From: Dolomedes plantarius
Lineage: Eukaryota > Arthropoda > Arachnida > Araneae > Dolomedidae
NCBI GenBank assembly: GCA_907164885.2
Contig: OU015494.1
Location: forward strand, 3,361,223-3,425,222
Direction: 5' to 3'
Length of the DNA: 64,000 bases
Each line of letters starts with the position of its first letter. The first letter of the stretch is position 1. The position numbers were made by a program, and so were the translations under genes. Below, in pieces: positions 34,375-45,651 of this stretch. The notes beneath the pieces were generated by a model, which was not told where the DNA came from, did no database searches, and saw nothing but the letters and a program-made list of their open reading frames with translations.

Positions 34375-34597
34375 CCTGGATTTTTACACGTTCACACCAC
34401 ACAATGAGTAAGAAAAACTAGACCACATTAACTTGTCTGCACTGCAGTTATAACTGACGCAGCTCCCTAGAATCTGTAGTAAAGACTAGTTTTTCTGAAA
34501 TTCTAAGATGTTCAAAACTGTGTACGGTAGAAATGAATATTTCTAAATTGCCAACACACGTGGCTTTCATGTGCTCACATGTGGATTTCATGTGATT

Positions 34598-34925
34598 TTT
34601 CGTAAAGCATTCTATTCGATGATAGTGTTTTAATTCTGTTTAATATTTACTTTTAATAGTACTTTTATAACGGTTTGTATTCTATTCGATTTCTTATTTA
34701 AACGGTGTTACGTAATATATCGGCCAGCTTTTTTTTTTAAAAATTTCGTAATGTCTGAATGATTATATTTGGATGTAAATTTCAAGCTAAGTCACTGAAT
34801 TTAACATTTTAATTGTGTTTAATTGAATATTTATTTGCTTAAAATTGTTCTTTTGTTCATACCGATGTTTCGTAAAGCATTCTATTACGACGATAGTGTT
34901 TTTAATTTCTGTTTATTATTGTATT
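34598..34925. repeat. Direct repeat of about 60 bp
   Basis: TTTCGTAAAGCATTCTATT and the following GATAGTGTTTTTAATTCTGTTTA-like sequence occur at about 34599-34645 and again at about 34866-34915. A partial third (TATTCTATTCGAT) lies at 34679. Not associated with recognisable ends. Confidence 0.65.
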
Positions 34926-35296
34926 TTTGCACGTGAGTAATTTGAATGATTTTTTAATCTGATTTCCTTTAGTTCATATATTTTATTTTTGCTTAATATA
35001 TTTATACATAGCATATTTATAGCATATTAGTTAGATTGTGCAAGTCGGATTGAAAAATCAGCGGTGAGCATGCTTTTTCTCCAAGAAGAAAGACTTTTTT
35101 TAAAATTATAAACTCATATTATAGCATCTCGGATTATTACAACATTTTTAATTATATTATCGGATTGAAAAACAGCTAATATTCTGTAAAAATTTCTAAT
35201 ATTTTAACAAGGTTATGAACCTTTTTATTATTGGAACTGTTCGATTATTTACCGTCAAGTTTTGACGGGTACTATCTAGTATCATTATAATGATGA

Positions 35297-37274
35297 ATGG
35301 GAACAGGAGTTTTTTTCACGATGGAAAAGGATAAATGTGTTTGCATTATTTGTCTTTCAAGCGTAGCACTTCCAAAAAGGGCCAATGTTGAAAGGCACTT
35401 TAGAACAGTGCATAAACAATATGAGAATAATTATCCACTTGGCACGGAGTTACGGAAAGCAAAAGTGCAACAATTTATGACACAATTAAATATGCAACAA
35501 TCTTTTTTTGCGAGATTAAGTACGAAGTCGAAAGCAGCCACCATGGCCTCATTGAAGGTAGCTGAAATTCTATTAAAACATAAAAAAGCCTTTTGAAGAA
35601 GGCGAGATATGGAAGGAGAGTTTTATTAAAGCAGAACTATTATTTCAAAAATTGAACAATAAATCTGAAATAATTGCTTCAATTAAAGAAATATCGCTCT
35701 CGAGAAACATCGATATGCGCAGAACAAAAGCAAATGAGTAACAATTTACAAGAGATTCTGAAAGAAAATATTAATGAATGTTGGTTTCTATCCTTACAAT
35801 TCGACGGATCAACGGATGTCACTGATACCGCACAACTATGTATATTTATTCGAATGCGTTTCAAAGATATGTCTGTCAGAGAAGAACTGCTAACAGTTTT
35901 ACCGATGAAATGACAAACGAGAGTTCAAGATATTTAGAATTCGCTTAAGTCTTTTATTACTAAAACAGAATTTTCCGTAGATAAACTGGTATCGATTACG
36001 ACTGATGAAGCTCCTATGGTTGGGAATTATAATAGATTTATTACTCTTTGTAAAAGTGATGATGATATTCCAAGTTTTACAAACTACCATTGCATTATCC
36101 ATCAGCAGGCATTGTGCTCCAAAATTTTGAATTCAGATGATACGATGAATTTTCTATTCGTGGAAGTTTACAAAGACGCAGATTCAGAGCATTACTAAAG
36201 CAATGTGAATCTGATTTCGGGGAACTACTATTACACACTGACATAAGGTGACTATGGTCCTGTTCACATAGGAGTCCGGTACCGGAAGCGTTAAAGTATT
36301 GAAATATATTTAACTAATGACAAACATCCAAACGATTAGCAACGAAATTTTTAACGCCTATGATTGATTTATTTCATTCTCAGCGCCATCATTCCTTTTA
36401 CGCTTCCGCTACCGAACTCCTATGTGAACCGGCCCTAAGCCGTGCTAAGTTTTTAAAAAGATTCTTGGATCTTTTGCCTGAAATAAAAGAATTTATGGCA
36501 ACTGTTAATACATCATATCCTCAATTGGAAGATAAGTGAGTGCGTGATATTGCTTTCCTCCCTGACATTGCAGGAAAGCTAAATGAATTAAATTTGCAAC
36601 TTCAAAGAAAGAACAAAACATTAACTGAAATGGTTAGCGATATTAATACACGCAAGGGGAAACTTACATTCCTAGAAGCCCAGTTGAGGAGAGGAGATTT
36701 AAAACAATTTAAAAATAATGCAGCTAAATCTACATATAAAAACTCAAATGAATACGATGAATATGCTAATAAGATGTCTCTGTTACGAAATGAATTTGAT
36801 AGAAGATTTACAGATATTTCTAAAATAGAGGATATAATATTTTTCTTGTCATTCCCATTCAATGATGAAATAAAAATAGAAGATATATCAATAAAATTAA
36901 AAGAATTTTTAGATGTGGATCAAATACTAGTTGAGAATGAAATCCTTAACCTAATATGCGATATATTTTTGAAATCAAGAGCTTCGTCTCAAAATAGTTA
37001 TTGGAATTTACTTTGTGAAGAAAAATATCCGTGTTTATGGAGATGTGCAGAATATTTAACAACCATTTTCGTCTTTACTTACCTCTGCGAAACAACATTT
37101 TCTACCATGAATGCAATCAAAACAAAACATCTCTCCCCTTTGACAAGTGACCATTTGGCAGCATGTTTACGAATAGCTATAAATACATATGAACCCAGTA
37201 TGAAAAGCTTGCCGAAAATATGCAATGTGATGTTTCCAGCGCGTCCTCTGATACGAAATAAAAGGAATAGTTAA
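35297..37274 (+). pseudogene. hAT transposase with BED-type finger
   Basis: The first segment (35297-35596) has a C2H2 BED-like finger, CIIC then H-x4-H in NVERHFRTVH. The RNase H-like core follows in pieces: FDGSTDVTDTAQLCIFIRM (about 35800-35860), SITTDEAPMVG, then FTNYHCIIHQQALCSK (about 36075-36115) and LLLHTDIR (about 36225). A MITE inserted at 36256-36435. After it come the FLKRFLDLLPEIKEF block and, in a long open stretch 36540-37274, the insertion-domain helices. The C-terminal dimerisation region is LCETTFSTMNAIKTKHLSPL then CLRIAINTYEPSM. The RW of the HTDxRWLS block is now R-stop, and several stops or shifts occur at 35597-36540. Confidence 0.88.
36256..36435. mobile_element. PIF/Harbinger-like MITE in hAT transposase gene
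   Basis: A 180-bp unit with long TIRs, GTTCACATAGGAGTCCGGTA on the left and GTTCACATAGGAGTTCGGTA from the right, each preceded by GGxCCxG. It is flanked by TAT (36253-36255) and TAA (36436-36438), a 3-bp TWA-type duplication. Excising it reconnects the LLHTDIR and LSRAK coding blocks. The GG(G/C)CC start and TWA target suggest PIF/Harbinger; this is inference. Confidence 0.8.
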
Positions 37275-37570
37275 AATTTATTTACAGTAACATTGTTCGC
37301 ATTAATAATAAGAAAATAAAAGAACATATAGTTTTATTTATAAACTAATTAGTTTGTAAGAAGAAAACATTTTTTCTCTTATTAAAATAACTTGATATTG
37401 AATATAATTTGTAATATCTATGATTATATTAAATTTCAACTAACTTTTGTGTTTAAATTACTAATTTTCTTCGGATCACTCAACACATACGATGTTGGTA
37501 GACCGCCGCCTGTAATTTCAATTCCAGGTCGCCCATAGTGATCAAAAGTTTAGCCACAACTGCTCTAAAT

Positions 37571-38227
37571 GGTGTCGCCAATGGTGAGAGCAAACGGGTA
37601 TCTCTTAGAGAAGGCTCGATCTTTTAGGTTTTAGGTAACTTTGATATACGAATGAAAGTTACCTAAAACCTGGGGCTATGCTGTGCAAACTGCTGATACC
37701 TTAAGAATCAAATTTCAAATCATACTGTTGGAAAAGTTCCATTTGAGCTCAAATATGGTAAACCACCTGATCTAAATATTATGAAAGTGTTTGGTTGGGA
37801 TGCATATATAAGGGTTCCTGATAACTTAAGAAAGAAGCTGGATCCTAAATAGAGAAAGATGATATTCATAAGATACTTTACTATGGGCTATCATCTGCTA
37901 GACCCAGCAGCAAAACATGTTGTGGTTTCCCGTAACGTTAAATTTAATGAAGAGAAGAGATGCATAACAAACATGATTCAAGAGGATTCCATAGAAGTTG
38001 AAAATCTTGCCAATGAAGAAGTAATTCCTGATTCAAGTGGTGTGGAATCTACGGGTCCTGAAGAAAATGTCAGACCTAGAACAAATGTTACACTTCCTGC
38101 CAGACTGGATGACTACTTTGTATATGAAGCTAATGTGACAAATGTTAACTATATATCATTTGAGGATGTGGAAAAATTACCCAACAAGAGCAAGTCCCAT
38201 GGTGGAAAGCTATGGGTGAAGAAATAG
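37571..38227 (+). pseudogene. Copia integrase C-terminal part and linker
   Basis: Continues the integrase core after the hAT (GVANGES), then HTVGKVPFELKYGKPPDLN, MKVFGWDAYIRVPDNLRKKL, a stop near 37850, and the 37859-38227 frame with IRYFTMGYHLLDP and VVVSRNVKFNEE. This is the typical copia end of integrase before RT. At 37626-37671 a 17-bp perfect snap-back (AGGTTTTAGGTAACTTT) replaces expected sequence and introduces stops. Confidence 0.85.
37626..37671. repeat. Perfect 17-bp snap-back in copia integrase
   Basis: AGGTTTTAGGTAACTTT (37626-37642), 12-bp loop, exact reverse complement (37655-37671). It disrupts the integrase frame. Confidence 0.9.
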
Positions 38228-38252
38228 TATCTAAATGAAAAGAAAGTATGAA

Positions 38253-39440
38253 AGTTAGTTAAATTTCCTAAAGATAAAAAGATAGTGTCCTGTAAATGGG
38301 TGTTGCGCACCAAAAGAAACAATGTATACAAAGCTAAACTGATTGCTCGTGGTTTCGAACAGAAGCCAGGAATTGATTATTTTGAGGCCTATTCTCCTGT
38401 CATCAGTATGTCTGCGTTTAGACTTGTACTTGTCATCATTCTCCAAAAAGACCTCAAAATTTATGCATTAGATGTCAAAACTATTTTTCCAAATGGCGAA
38501 CTGCAGGAAATAATCTTCATGGAGCAACCCATGGGCTGTGACGATAATAGTGGTCATGTATGCAATCTGCTTAAAAGTCTCTATGGGCTCAAACAAGCAC
38601 CTAGACAATGGTTCAAACGCTTCACTGACTTCATACTTAACCTGAACTTCCAGCAGCTAAATAGTGAAGTATGTGTTTTTGTAAGAAGATCTGAACAGAA
38701 TGAAGTTTTCATTGTATTGTACGTTGATGACCTGTTGATTGCTGGTTCTGATGATTCAGAGGTTAGAGTTGTGATTCAACTACTTAGAAAGGAATTTGAG
38801 ATGACCAAAGCTGAAATTGCGGATGGATTCCTAGGAATATGTTCGGAAATGTCTTGTCTATGACCACCCGTCCTGATATTCTGTACTCTGTCAACTGCCT
38901 GAGTCAAATTCAAAAGCAGCCAACTGATACTGCTTGGGTTGAACTGAAAAGAATACTTCGATATCTAAAAAGGACATCTGAACTCAAATTGTTGTTTTGT
39001 AAACCTAATAGTGACAATATTATGATTAATGTTTATGTTGATGCAGATTGGGGGGATGATGCATATGATAGAAAGTCTGTTTCTGGTTATATTATTTTCT
39101 TTAATAATTGTCCTGTTATCTGGTATGTAAAGAAACAAACATCCATTGCCCTGTCCTCTACTGAGGCAGAAATCTTGGCTTTAGCAAAAGCTGTTCAGGA
39201 TCTAATTGTGCTTTACAATGTAATTAAGGAAATTTTGGGTGTGAAAGCATTTGTATTTTCATTTTTGAGGATAATCAGTCAGCCATTAAGGCCATACTAA
39301 ATGAAAACAACTGTTCTAGATTAAAGCACTTAGACGTTAAATTAAAATATGTTAGGGATATTATAAAATTGTAAAATATAAGTCTTGTGTATGTTGCTAC
39401 ATAACATCAGTTAGCTGATTTATTTACAAAATGCTTACCA
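38253..39440 (+). pseudogene. Copia reverse transcriptase and RNase H
   Basis: From about 38285 the frame reads CKWVLRTKRN and KAKLIARGFEQKPGIDYFEA, the copia RT start (RVT_2). It continues through LYGLKQAPRQWFKRF and the catalytic YVDD in FIVLYVDDLLIAGSDD (about 38720). After FLGI about 100 residues are missing; sequence resumes at 38839 with TTRPDILYSVNCLSQ. RNase H follows with DADW (about 39045) and SSTEAE (about 39160), then in another frame DNQSAIKAI and the LADLFTKCLPKP end. Deleted and frameshifted; non-functional. Confidence 0.92.
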
Positions 39441-39496
39441 AAACCCAGACTGTCTGATATAAGATATAAATGTAAAGTAATGTGTGATTAAGGGAG

Positions 39497-39699
39497 TGTG
39501 TTTAAGTAATCACACTTTCCTTGGTGTATGTTTTGATGTAACTGTAACTGTTTTTGTATCCTTTCTTTTAGTATACGTTTTGACAACAGTTTTTTTATAC
39601 ATGATCATGTAATAGTACCAGGATGTGCTTCAGTTAATTTCTCAATTTAAACTTACTTTATATTTATTATCGACCTCCGATTCAGTTATTATCTTAGCA
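39497..39699 (+). repeat. Copia 3' LTR
   Basis: Starts TGTGTTTAAGTAATCACAC after the purine tract and ends TTATCTTAGCA before TTTGG. Collinear with the 5' LTR. Confidence 0.9.
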
Positions 39700-39704
39700 T
39701 TTGG

Positions 39705-41165
39705 TGTCAATTGATTACCAACTATCGTAAAAGCTAAACCTCTGTGTGTGCATCTGAAACAATGATACTCAGCAAATCTGAAAAAGGAAAGCAGATTCCG
39801 CTAGGAAGTGTTTCTAGCACAGAAGAGTCGAGTTGTTCAAAAAACTTGATTGGGGTTTGGGGGGAGAGGGGAAACGCCGCAAAGGAAGACGCCAACCACC
39901 GATTGTCGACGTGGGCGGCTGTGACACCTTAACTTTTTAATATATCAGCGCATACACAATCTTTGTTTCACGTACCAAAAATTATAATATATATTGTATA
40001 AGTTACCTTTAGGCTATTCGTACTGGGTTTATATAAAGAATTTTGTGAGTAGACCTCTCTCACGATATCACAATATTCCCCAACCTGGAAGAAAACTCCA
40101 AAATACTAATAGACCCAGGCATTCCGTTAATAGATACACATCTTGTATATATTATTAGTAGTAAGAGCTGTGCTATGGCACCCGAAAGCAAGAAGCATCC
40201 CTTGAAATTAGAGTTTGGACAATATTATTGAAAAAATATTCATTCCACTGCCCTCGCTTCCAAAAGAAAACTGAAATCCCATGATGGATTGCGCATATTC
40301 CTCATAGTCTGAGCTAATTTTAGATCGATTTCAGCATTGAGAAGTCGTCATCGACACCCTTAACAATATTTAATTCTCATCAGGCTACTATAATCCACAG
40401 AGATTTTCGATTTTACATTCTTGTCAAAATATTTTCTTCTTCTTTCAATGATTAGCTTCAGTTTAAGGAAATATTACTCTAGATTGTACGTATGAAAAGG
40501 GGAATCTTCTACAATAGGCTTTTCAAAGCTAGCAGTACATACAACATTGATATTCTTGAGAACATTTTTATTTCAGTGAGAAATTTCATATTAAAGATAT
40601 TCCTGCATGTCTCAATCATTTATAAGTTATTTAAAAACTCGACAACAAATTTTAAAAAACAACAATTTTTACAATAACATATTCAGAAAAAGATTTCAAA
40701 AGTAATTTAAGGCGACTCAGCACCCTACCAATATCGAAATTTCGTAAAAATTTCGATTTTCAAATTTTCATCTTATCACATACTACAGACTTTCGAAAGA
40801 AAGTCTGTAGAACTACAGTTGCGGTTGATTTAACAAACATCTGTTATCATGTTGTCCCTTTAAATGTCACACCCACCTCTTTATTTACACACGCATCTTG
40901 GCCAATTTCTTGCTGCATTTCCTCAATTTGATTGACTCAATATTTTTTAAAATACGCAGAGAAGAAGAGGAATCATTGCTGAATTCAGTTTTCCTGCATT
41001 TGTAACTGGTAATGTCATTTATTTATTTGAATTAGAAGCAACCGCTTTGCTTGTTTCTTTTTTGTATCAAATTTCTACCTTCTGTGATAAAAACTGTCTT
41101 TTTCAAGACAATATTACATTTTATTTTGTTTCTAAACGTGATACTAACTCCGTTTATTGTTATAA
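39705..41165. other. Intergenic DNA with one strong hairpin
   Basis: No gene seen. At 40783-40810 CTACAGACTTTC pairs perfectly with its reverse complement across a GAAA loop. The segment from about 40705 (AAGGCGACTCAGCACCC) might be the outer end of the Mutator-like element that follows, but no matching right end was established. Confidence 0.45.
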
Positions 41166-42425
41166 TTGATAAATATGTCCAAGAAAGCTAATAAATCTGC
41201 AAAAGATTTAAATATGAACAAAACACATTGGTGTAGTAAGAAATATCTTCAAAGAAATACATCTGCGTTAGTTCCAAGTAATACTAACACCAGGCAGCAA
41301 AATATTTCTTTTTCGAATAAATATGAAGCTGATTCCAATGGTGAGTACATTTTCAGTTTAAAAAAACTACGGAATTTGACTGAAACTGTAAAGTGCTCGT
41401 CATGTGAACAGATAACTTTAGTTTTTTTCGGGGGGGGGGTGGCTAACGTACCTGGGGGATGACGACATTATACCCCAGTCCGGTGTACATATGAATACAA
41501 TGAAATAGAATACGACAAATCACACAAGAATTTTATTAACAAACGATGACACCGGCGATGGACGATGGGTTGCAGCTTTCCTTTTGCAGGCGGAAGATTG
41601 ACCGATTCTCCAGAATACAACCAAGTCTTATGGGGGAATCGAACCCTCTACCCCGGCGTGGCAGGCTGATGCCTTAACCACTTAGCCACTGGGCGACGAT
41701 AACTTTAGTTTTTCAGTTTTGTGGTAAAGTTAGATTTTCAACTAATTTAAAGATGAGTTGCAAAGTCTACAATGGGGAAACTGCATCCGTAAATACTTCA
41801 TATATATCAATAGAAACTAATTTATCAGATGTAAATCTGTGAATTAAAGAGGATTTTTTTGCATATTGACAAAGGTTTCTCTGCTACAGAAAAATTTGCA
41901 TGGTGATGAATATGGCCTCTTTTTGCTCTGAAAGTGTTAAATGTAGCACAATCAATTAACTTGGAAAGTATTTTCACAAAAAAGTGCAAATTGCACATGG
42001 TTTGGATCTTTCACCAAATCATGTTTGTGACTTAGCTGTATCATTTGATGGAACGTGGCCATACATCTTTTATTGGGATAAGGTGTGTTATTGATATTTT
42101 AACAGGTTATGTCATTAATTATGAGTAAAATATGTCAATTATGTAATGATGCTAAATGGGATCTGGATGAATTTGTGATTTGGTATGAATGACATAAACC
42201 TGTGTGTGAGCTAAACCATAGAGGTCATCAGCTTGGATGGAAATGGTAGATGCTTCAGTTATATGGAAACGTTCCTTTGATTATGAATTTCAATATACCA
42301 CTTTATTATGAGATGGTGGTGCAAAAACATTTAATCATTTATTAGACCAGCATGTATATATGCAAAAGATGTTATGCTAAAAAAGGAAGAATGGTCCAGG
42401 TTGATTCTAAGATTTTTATGTGAAG
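41166..42425 (+). pseudogene. Mutator-like transposase, decayed
   Basis: An opening frame at about 41166-41426 (MSKKANKSAKDLN) ends in a CSSCEQI zinc-type motif. The SINE follows, after which ITLVFQFCGKVRFSTNLK resumes. Further on are MNMASFCSES, DLAVSFDGTWPYIFYWDKV (about 42030-42080) and, in other frames, an H-R-G block and DGGAKTFNHLLDQ (about 42310-42350). The VSFDGTW and (G)DGxAK blocks resemble the core of the Mutator-like transposase domain found in many invertebrate repeats. More than ten stops or shifts make it non-functional. Confidence 0.55.
41427..41697 (-). mobile_element. tRNA-derived SINE in Mutator-like gene
   Basis: A 16-bp duplication GATAACTTTAGTTTTT flanks it (41411-41426 and 41698-41713). 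On the minus strand it starts CGTCGCCCAGTGGCTAAGTG (A box GTGGCTAAGTGG) and has a canonical B box GGGTTCGATTCCC about 50 bp later. The tail is a C10 run followed by A7. Body 271 bp. It is distinct from the SINE at 30122. Confidence 0.9.
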
Positions 42426-45251
42426 GAAAATAATTTGAAAGTTTGCCATTCTGCATTTGTATATACAATTTCATTTTTATATCCACCTGGCATTATTTTA
42501 TTTTCAATCAAAGTGTAATAAGTTTAATTTACAGCAATATTAACTCATAATAATATTTTTATCTATTTACAGCCAATCTTTAAAAAAAAGTACAAATTTC
42601 TTCAATTATAACTTTTTGCTTGCACTCAGTTAAAAATCTACAATTAATAATAAAATAAGGATATATATTCTCCTTAACAGTTTTTACAGTTGTTTAGGGC
42701 TATTAGAGTACGCATAAAAAAGATTTTTCTTAAAAATGATAATTTAACAAAGTTATGAGCAAATAAAATCTTTAAACGCGTTTATCTCAGTTTGGGTTTT
42801 TTCATTTTTTTCATGTCTTCAAAATGCTAAGACTTTTCTAGATAGAGATAAAAGTATTTGAAATTTTTTTATAGTTCAACATCATACTATATGCAAAAGG
42901 TTTAAGGGTCGGATATTTAATATTTTGATAACTTAAAAAAAAATTCATATGTACAGGAACTAGTCATTTTTTCTGCTTTTTTCCACTTGTATATAGTTAT
43001 TATTTTCTCTAAAACTATTACTATTAAAAAAATCCAGTTCTTAAATCTATTTAAAATCTATTTTATTATTAACCTGCAATAGAAAAATCAGGTGAAAATT
43101 TGAAAAAGTAAAATGCTAGTAACGTTTTCAAATCGGTGGTTAAAATTTAACTTTTTTTTAATTTTGTGAAAAGAAAATTAATTTTTAAAACTTTTTTGGA
43201 TTAAATTACTTATATTTAACATTTACATAATAATATCCAATTATATTTTTTGTTAAGTTGATAGTAATTTTTTTTGTTGTTTGGGTGCCTTAAATATTAA
43301 TAATCTGTTCTATGAAAATATTTCCGATTACACGAAATCTGTTGGCTACCCACCTGGCACCTCCAGCTGATAACAATCTGCTTTCTCTAGTATCACAAAG
43401 CATAGGATTTGTTGTCCTGGGAAACAACTGAATGAAGGTTTCAAAAATTCCTGTTTCAGTTACCCTATGGCATTAAATATCTTTTTCCTTTTTCTTTGTT
43501 CGATGCCTATGCATGTCTTTAAATACAACCAATCCTTCCAATTTCATCTGTGTTTCTTGTTTCGTAATGGTGAAAGCATTTAATATGTTCTAAGTACTAA
43601 TCGTATAGGGGAGCTGTGACGTGAAAAGTTGAATCAAAAATGTGAGCCCCATATGAAACCCCATCGGTAGTAGTGACGCTGGAACAACCCCACACTGCGG
43701 GAGTAATTGCATTCCATTCAAGCGCCTGCCCTGAAAAGGTTCTCAAAGAGGGCTTCAGATGAGAAATTCCGACAGAATACACCCCGATTGCTCTTGTCGC
43801 AGATGCAAATAGCAAATCGTTTATTGATGCATTTGCACTCGCATTAAAATGAAGAGGAATTTACCCCCATTTTGTGCCTGGAATATCGCCTCATAACTTT
43901 AAGGGCAGACAAAAGAATGAAGCATACGACTTTTATTGCACATTACCTTCAATGGAATGTTTTCATTTAAAATAATTAATATGGAATCTAAAGAAATTGA
44001 TTCATTTTAAAATTGTAATTTGCTTTTTTCTCCCTCTTAGTGCAATAAAAAAATGCGCTGTATCCACTGAAAAACATTGATTCAAAAGAAAATTTTCAAA
44101 ACACAAATTTTATTTTAAAGTAGAGTAAATGAGTTTTGATTTTGTGAAAATATTTGAGCTTTGGTTTATCTTTAAAAGTAATTTGCTCGTAAATTATCCA
44201 TGATGAGACGACTCCTTTCTTGAGCAACAAAACTTTATCATCTCCATCAAACTTGAACTTTTACACTCCAGACAAAATGCCAAGAAAGGAAACTGGATTC
44301 GAGATTGATCTACAGTAGTCGTTGCTAAACTCACTGAGTAATCCGTCATGTCAGTAGTGATGAAAAGAAAAATTGGCAAAACTAGCGCCAATTTTATAAA
44401 GTTGGGAGAAAAAAATTGTTTTTAAATTCTAAAAAATTATGTATTCCTACCGTTTCGAGTACGAAAAATTCCCTTTTCTACTTAAAAATCCCTAATATAC
44501 TGTCTGTGACGGAGGCCGTCTGTCTCGTCTTCCAGTTGCATCAGTTATTACGAAAAGACAGGTGGTGTAAGCTTTGTGAAAAAACAAAGTACCGTTTTTG
44601 AGTTTTGCACTGAAGTAGTCCATTAATGTTATAATTACGTAGTATAATAATACTATGGGTATGTAAATTACCAATGAAATTCTGTTGCTATCGAGCACAA
44701 AAATTATTTCGACATTTTTGAGTGCCTTCTTGTAATGGACAGTTATGAACCATCTTTGGTATTAATCTAGGTACTGGACAGGAAAAAAGGTAAAATTGGC
44801 GTCAAATTATCTGTATCACAAAATATTGACATTATTTTACGGAGGAGTTCGGCGTATGATCACTGTTGATATAAAATATAGCAACGTAACCTAGAGCAGA
44901 GAAAAAGCAGAGGTAACTAGCAACCTACTATGCTTCATCGCTTTTTGTTAGGTTTTCAGGATTGCCGAAGGGAAAATACGATAGCAGCTACATCAAGTTT
45001 GGATTCACACGAATTGAAAGTGGTGGTGGTGGTGGTGGTGGGGGGGGGGGACGAAACCTCAATGCGTTATATGCGCAACGATGCTTTAAAGCCGGCAAAA
45101 GTTGGAACGACAATTAAAGGCCATTCATCCAAAACCGCCAGAATTATTCGAGGTAAAACTAAAAAATCTCAAAAAAATGAAATTCGGATCTAGTGGTTCA
45201 AGGTTTACTTCATCTGAAAAAGCACTGGTCACGTCGTTCGAAATTTCATAA
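42426..45251. other. AT-rich intergenic DNA
   Basis: No gene recognised. A (GTG)n tract running into a G10 run lies at about 45019-45050 and could form a quadruplex; the 87-codon frame across it is not a gene. GC-richer DNA at 43595-43830 has no identifiable content. Confidence 0.45.
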
Positions 45252-45651
45252 TTAACCTTTAACTGGTAACACACGTCACAGAGATGCTTAGGTTTGCTAA
45301 TTTCCCGTATTTCATACTTTAGCGCTACTTGTCAAATGAAACCTTCAGTGTATGCTCATGGTAGATAGTCTAAACAACGCTTGTGAAGTTTGAAGCCAAT
45401 CAGTTGTGTTTTGTGGTTTCAGGAAGGTCATAAATAAAACATACGACGTAACAGAGACATTACTTGAAGTTTCAACATTTCTGTTCACCTTACAGACGTG
45501 TATTACCTGTAACGTTCTTTTCTACTACGTGTGAGGTACGTACCTAACCAATAATGACAAGTTTTATGTTTGAATGTGTTTGCTCAGCATGTTGTTCATC
45601 TCAATTTATTTTTATACATATTTTTATTTACTTTCGTAAATGCTTTGGAGA

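Larger units (their letters stand above)
31973..34500 (-). mobile_element. Pogo/Tigger transposon, right end uncertain
   Basis: After TA (31971-31972) the terminus CAGTGGACGCTCGTTAATTC and several TTCGAATTATCCGA motifs follow, typical of Tigger ends. A minus-strand Tigger transposase lies at 33688-34374. The Tc1 element at 32063-33507 interrupts it shortly after its left end. A matching right TIR was not found, so the end given is an estimate just past the gene start. Confidence 0.75.
31051..37562 (+). mobile_element. hAT transposon nested in copia integrase
   Basis: Ends CAGGGGTGGCCAAAG and, from the right, CAGTTGTGGCTAAAC are flanked by TTCTAAAT (31043-31050) and CTCTAAAT (37563-37570), an 8-bp duplication with one change. 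It encodes a plus-strand hAT transposase (35297-37274). It was itself invaded by a Tigger element (31973 onward, holding a Tc1) and by a MITE (36256-36435). After removal of these it would be roughly 2.5-4 kb, depending on where the Tigger ends. Confidence 0.88.
27182..39699 (+). mobile_element. Ty1/copia LTR retrotransposon with nested insertions
   Basis: Two related LTRs (27182-27408 and 39497-39699), starting TG and ending CA, are flanked by an exact 5-bp duplication TTTGG (27177-27181 and 39700-39704), the copia norm. A purine tract TTAAGGGAG precedes the 3' LTR. Behind the 5' LTR only GCAGAGC is left of an initiator-tRNA-type primer site. Plus-strand gag, protease, integrase, reverse transcriptase and RNase H remnants follow in copia order. 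Insertions: a hAT MITE (27443), a SINE (30122) and a 6.5-kb hAT (31051). Without them the element would be about 5.1 kb. Confidence 0.92.

Noticed and set aside
40783..40810. Possible microRNA precursor
   Set aside because: The stem is only 12 bp with a 4-base loop, too short for a pre-miRNA.
44930..45193. 87-codon frame with a poly-valine/glycine centre
   Set aside because: The centre is a (GTG)n/G-run microsatellite; there is no other evidence for a gene.
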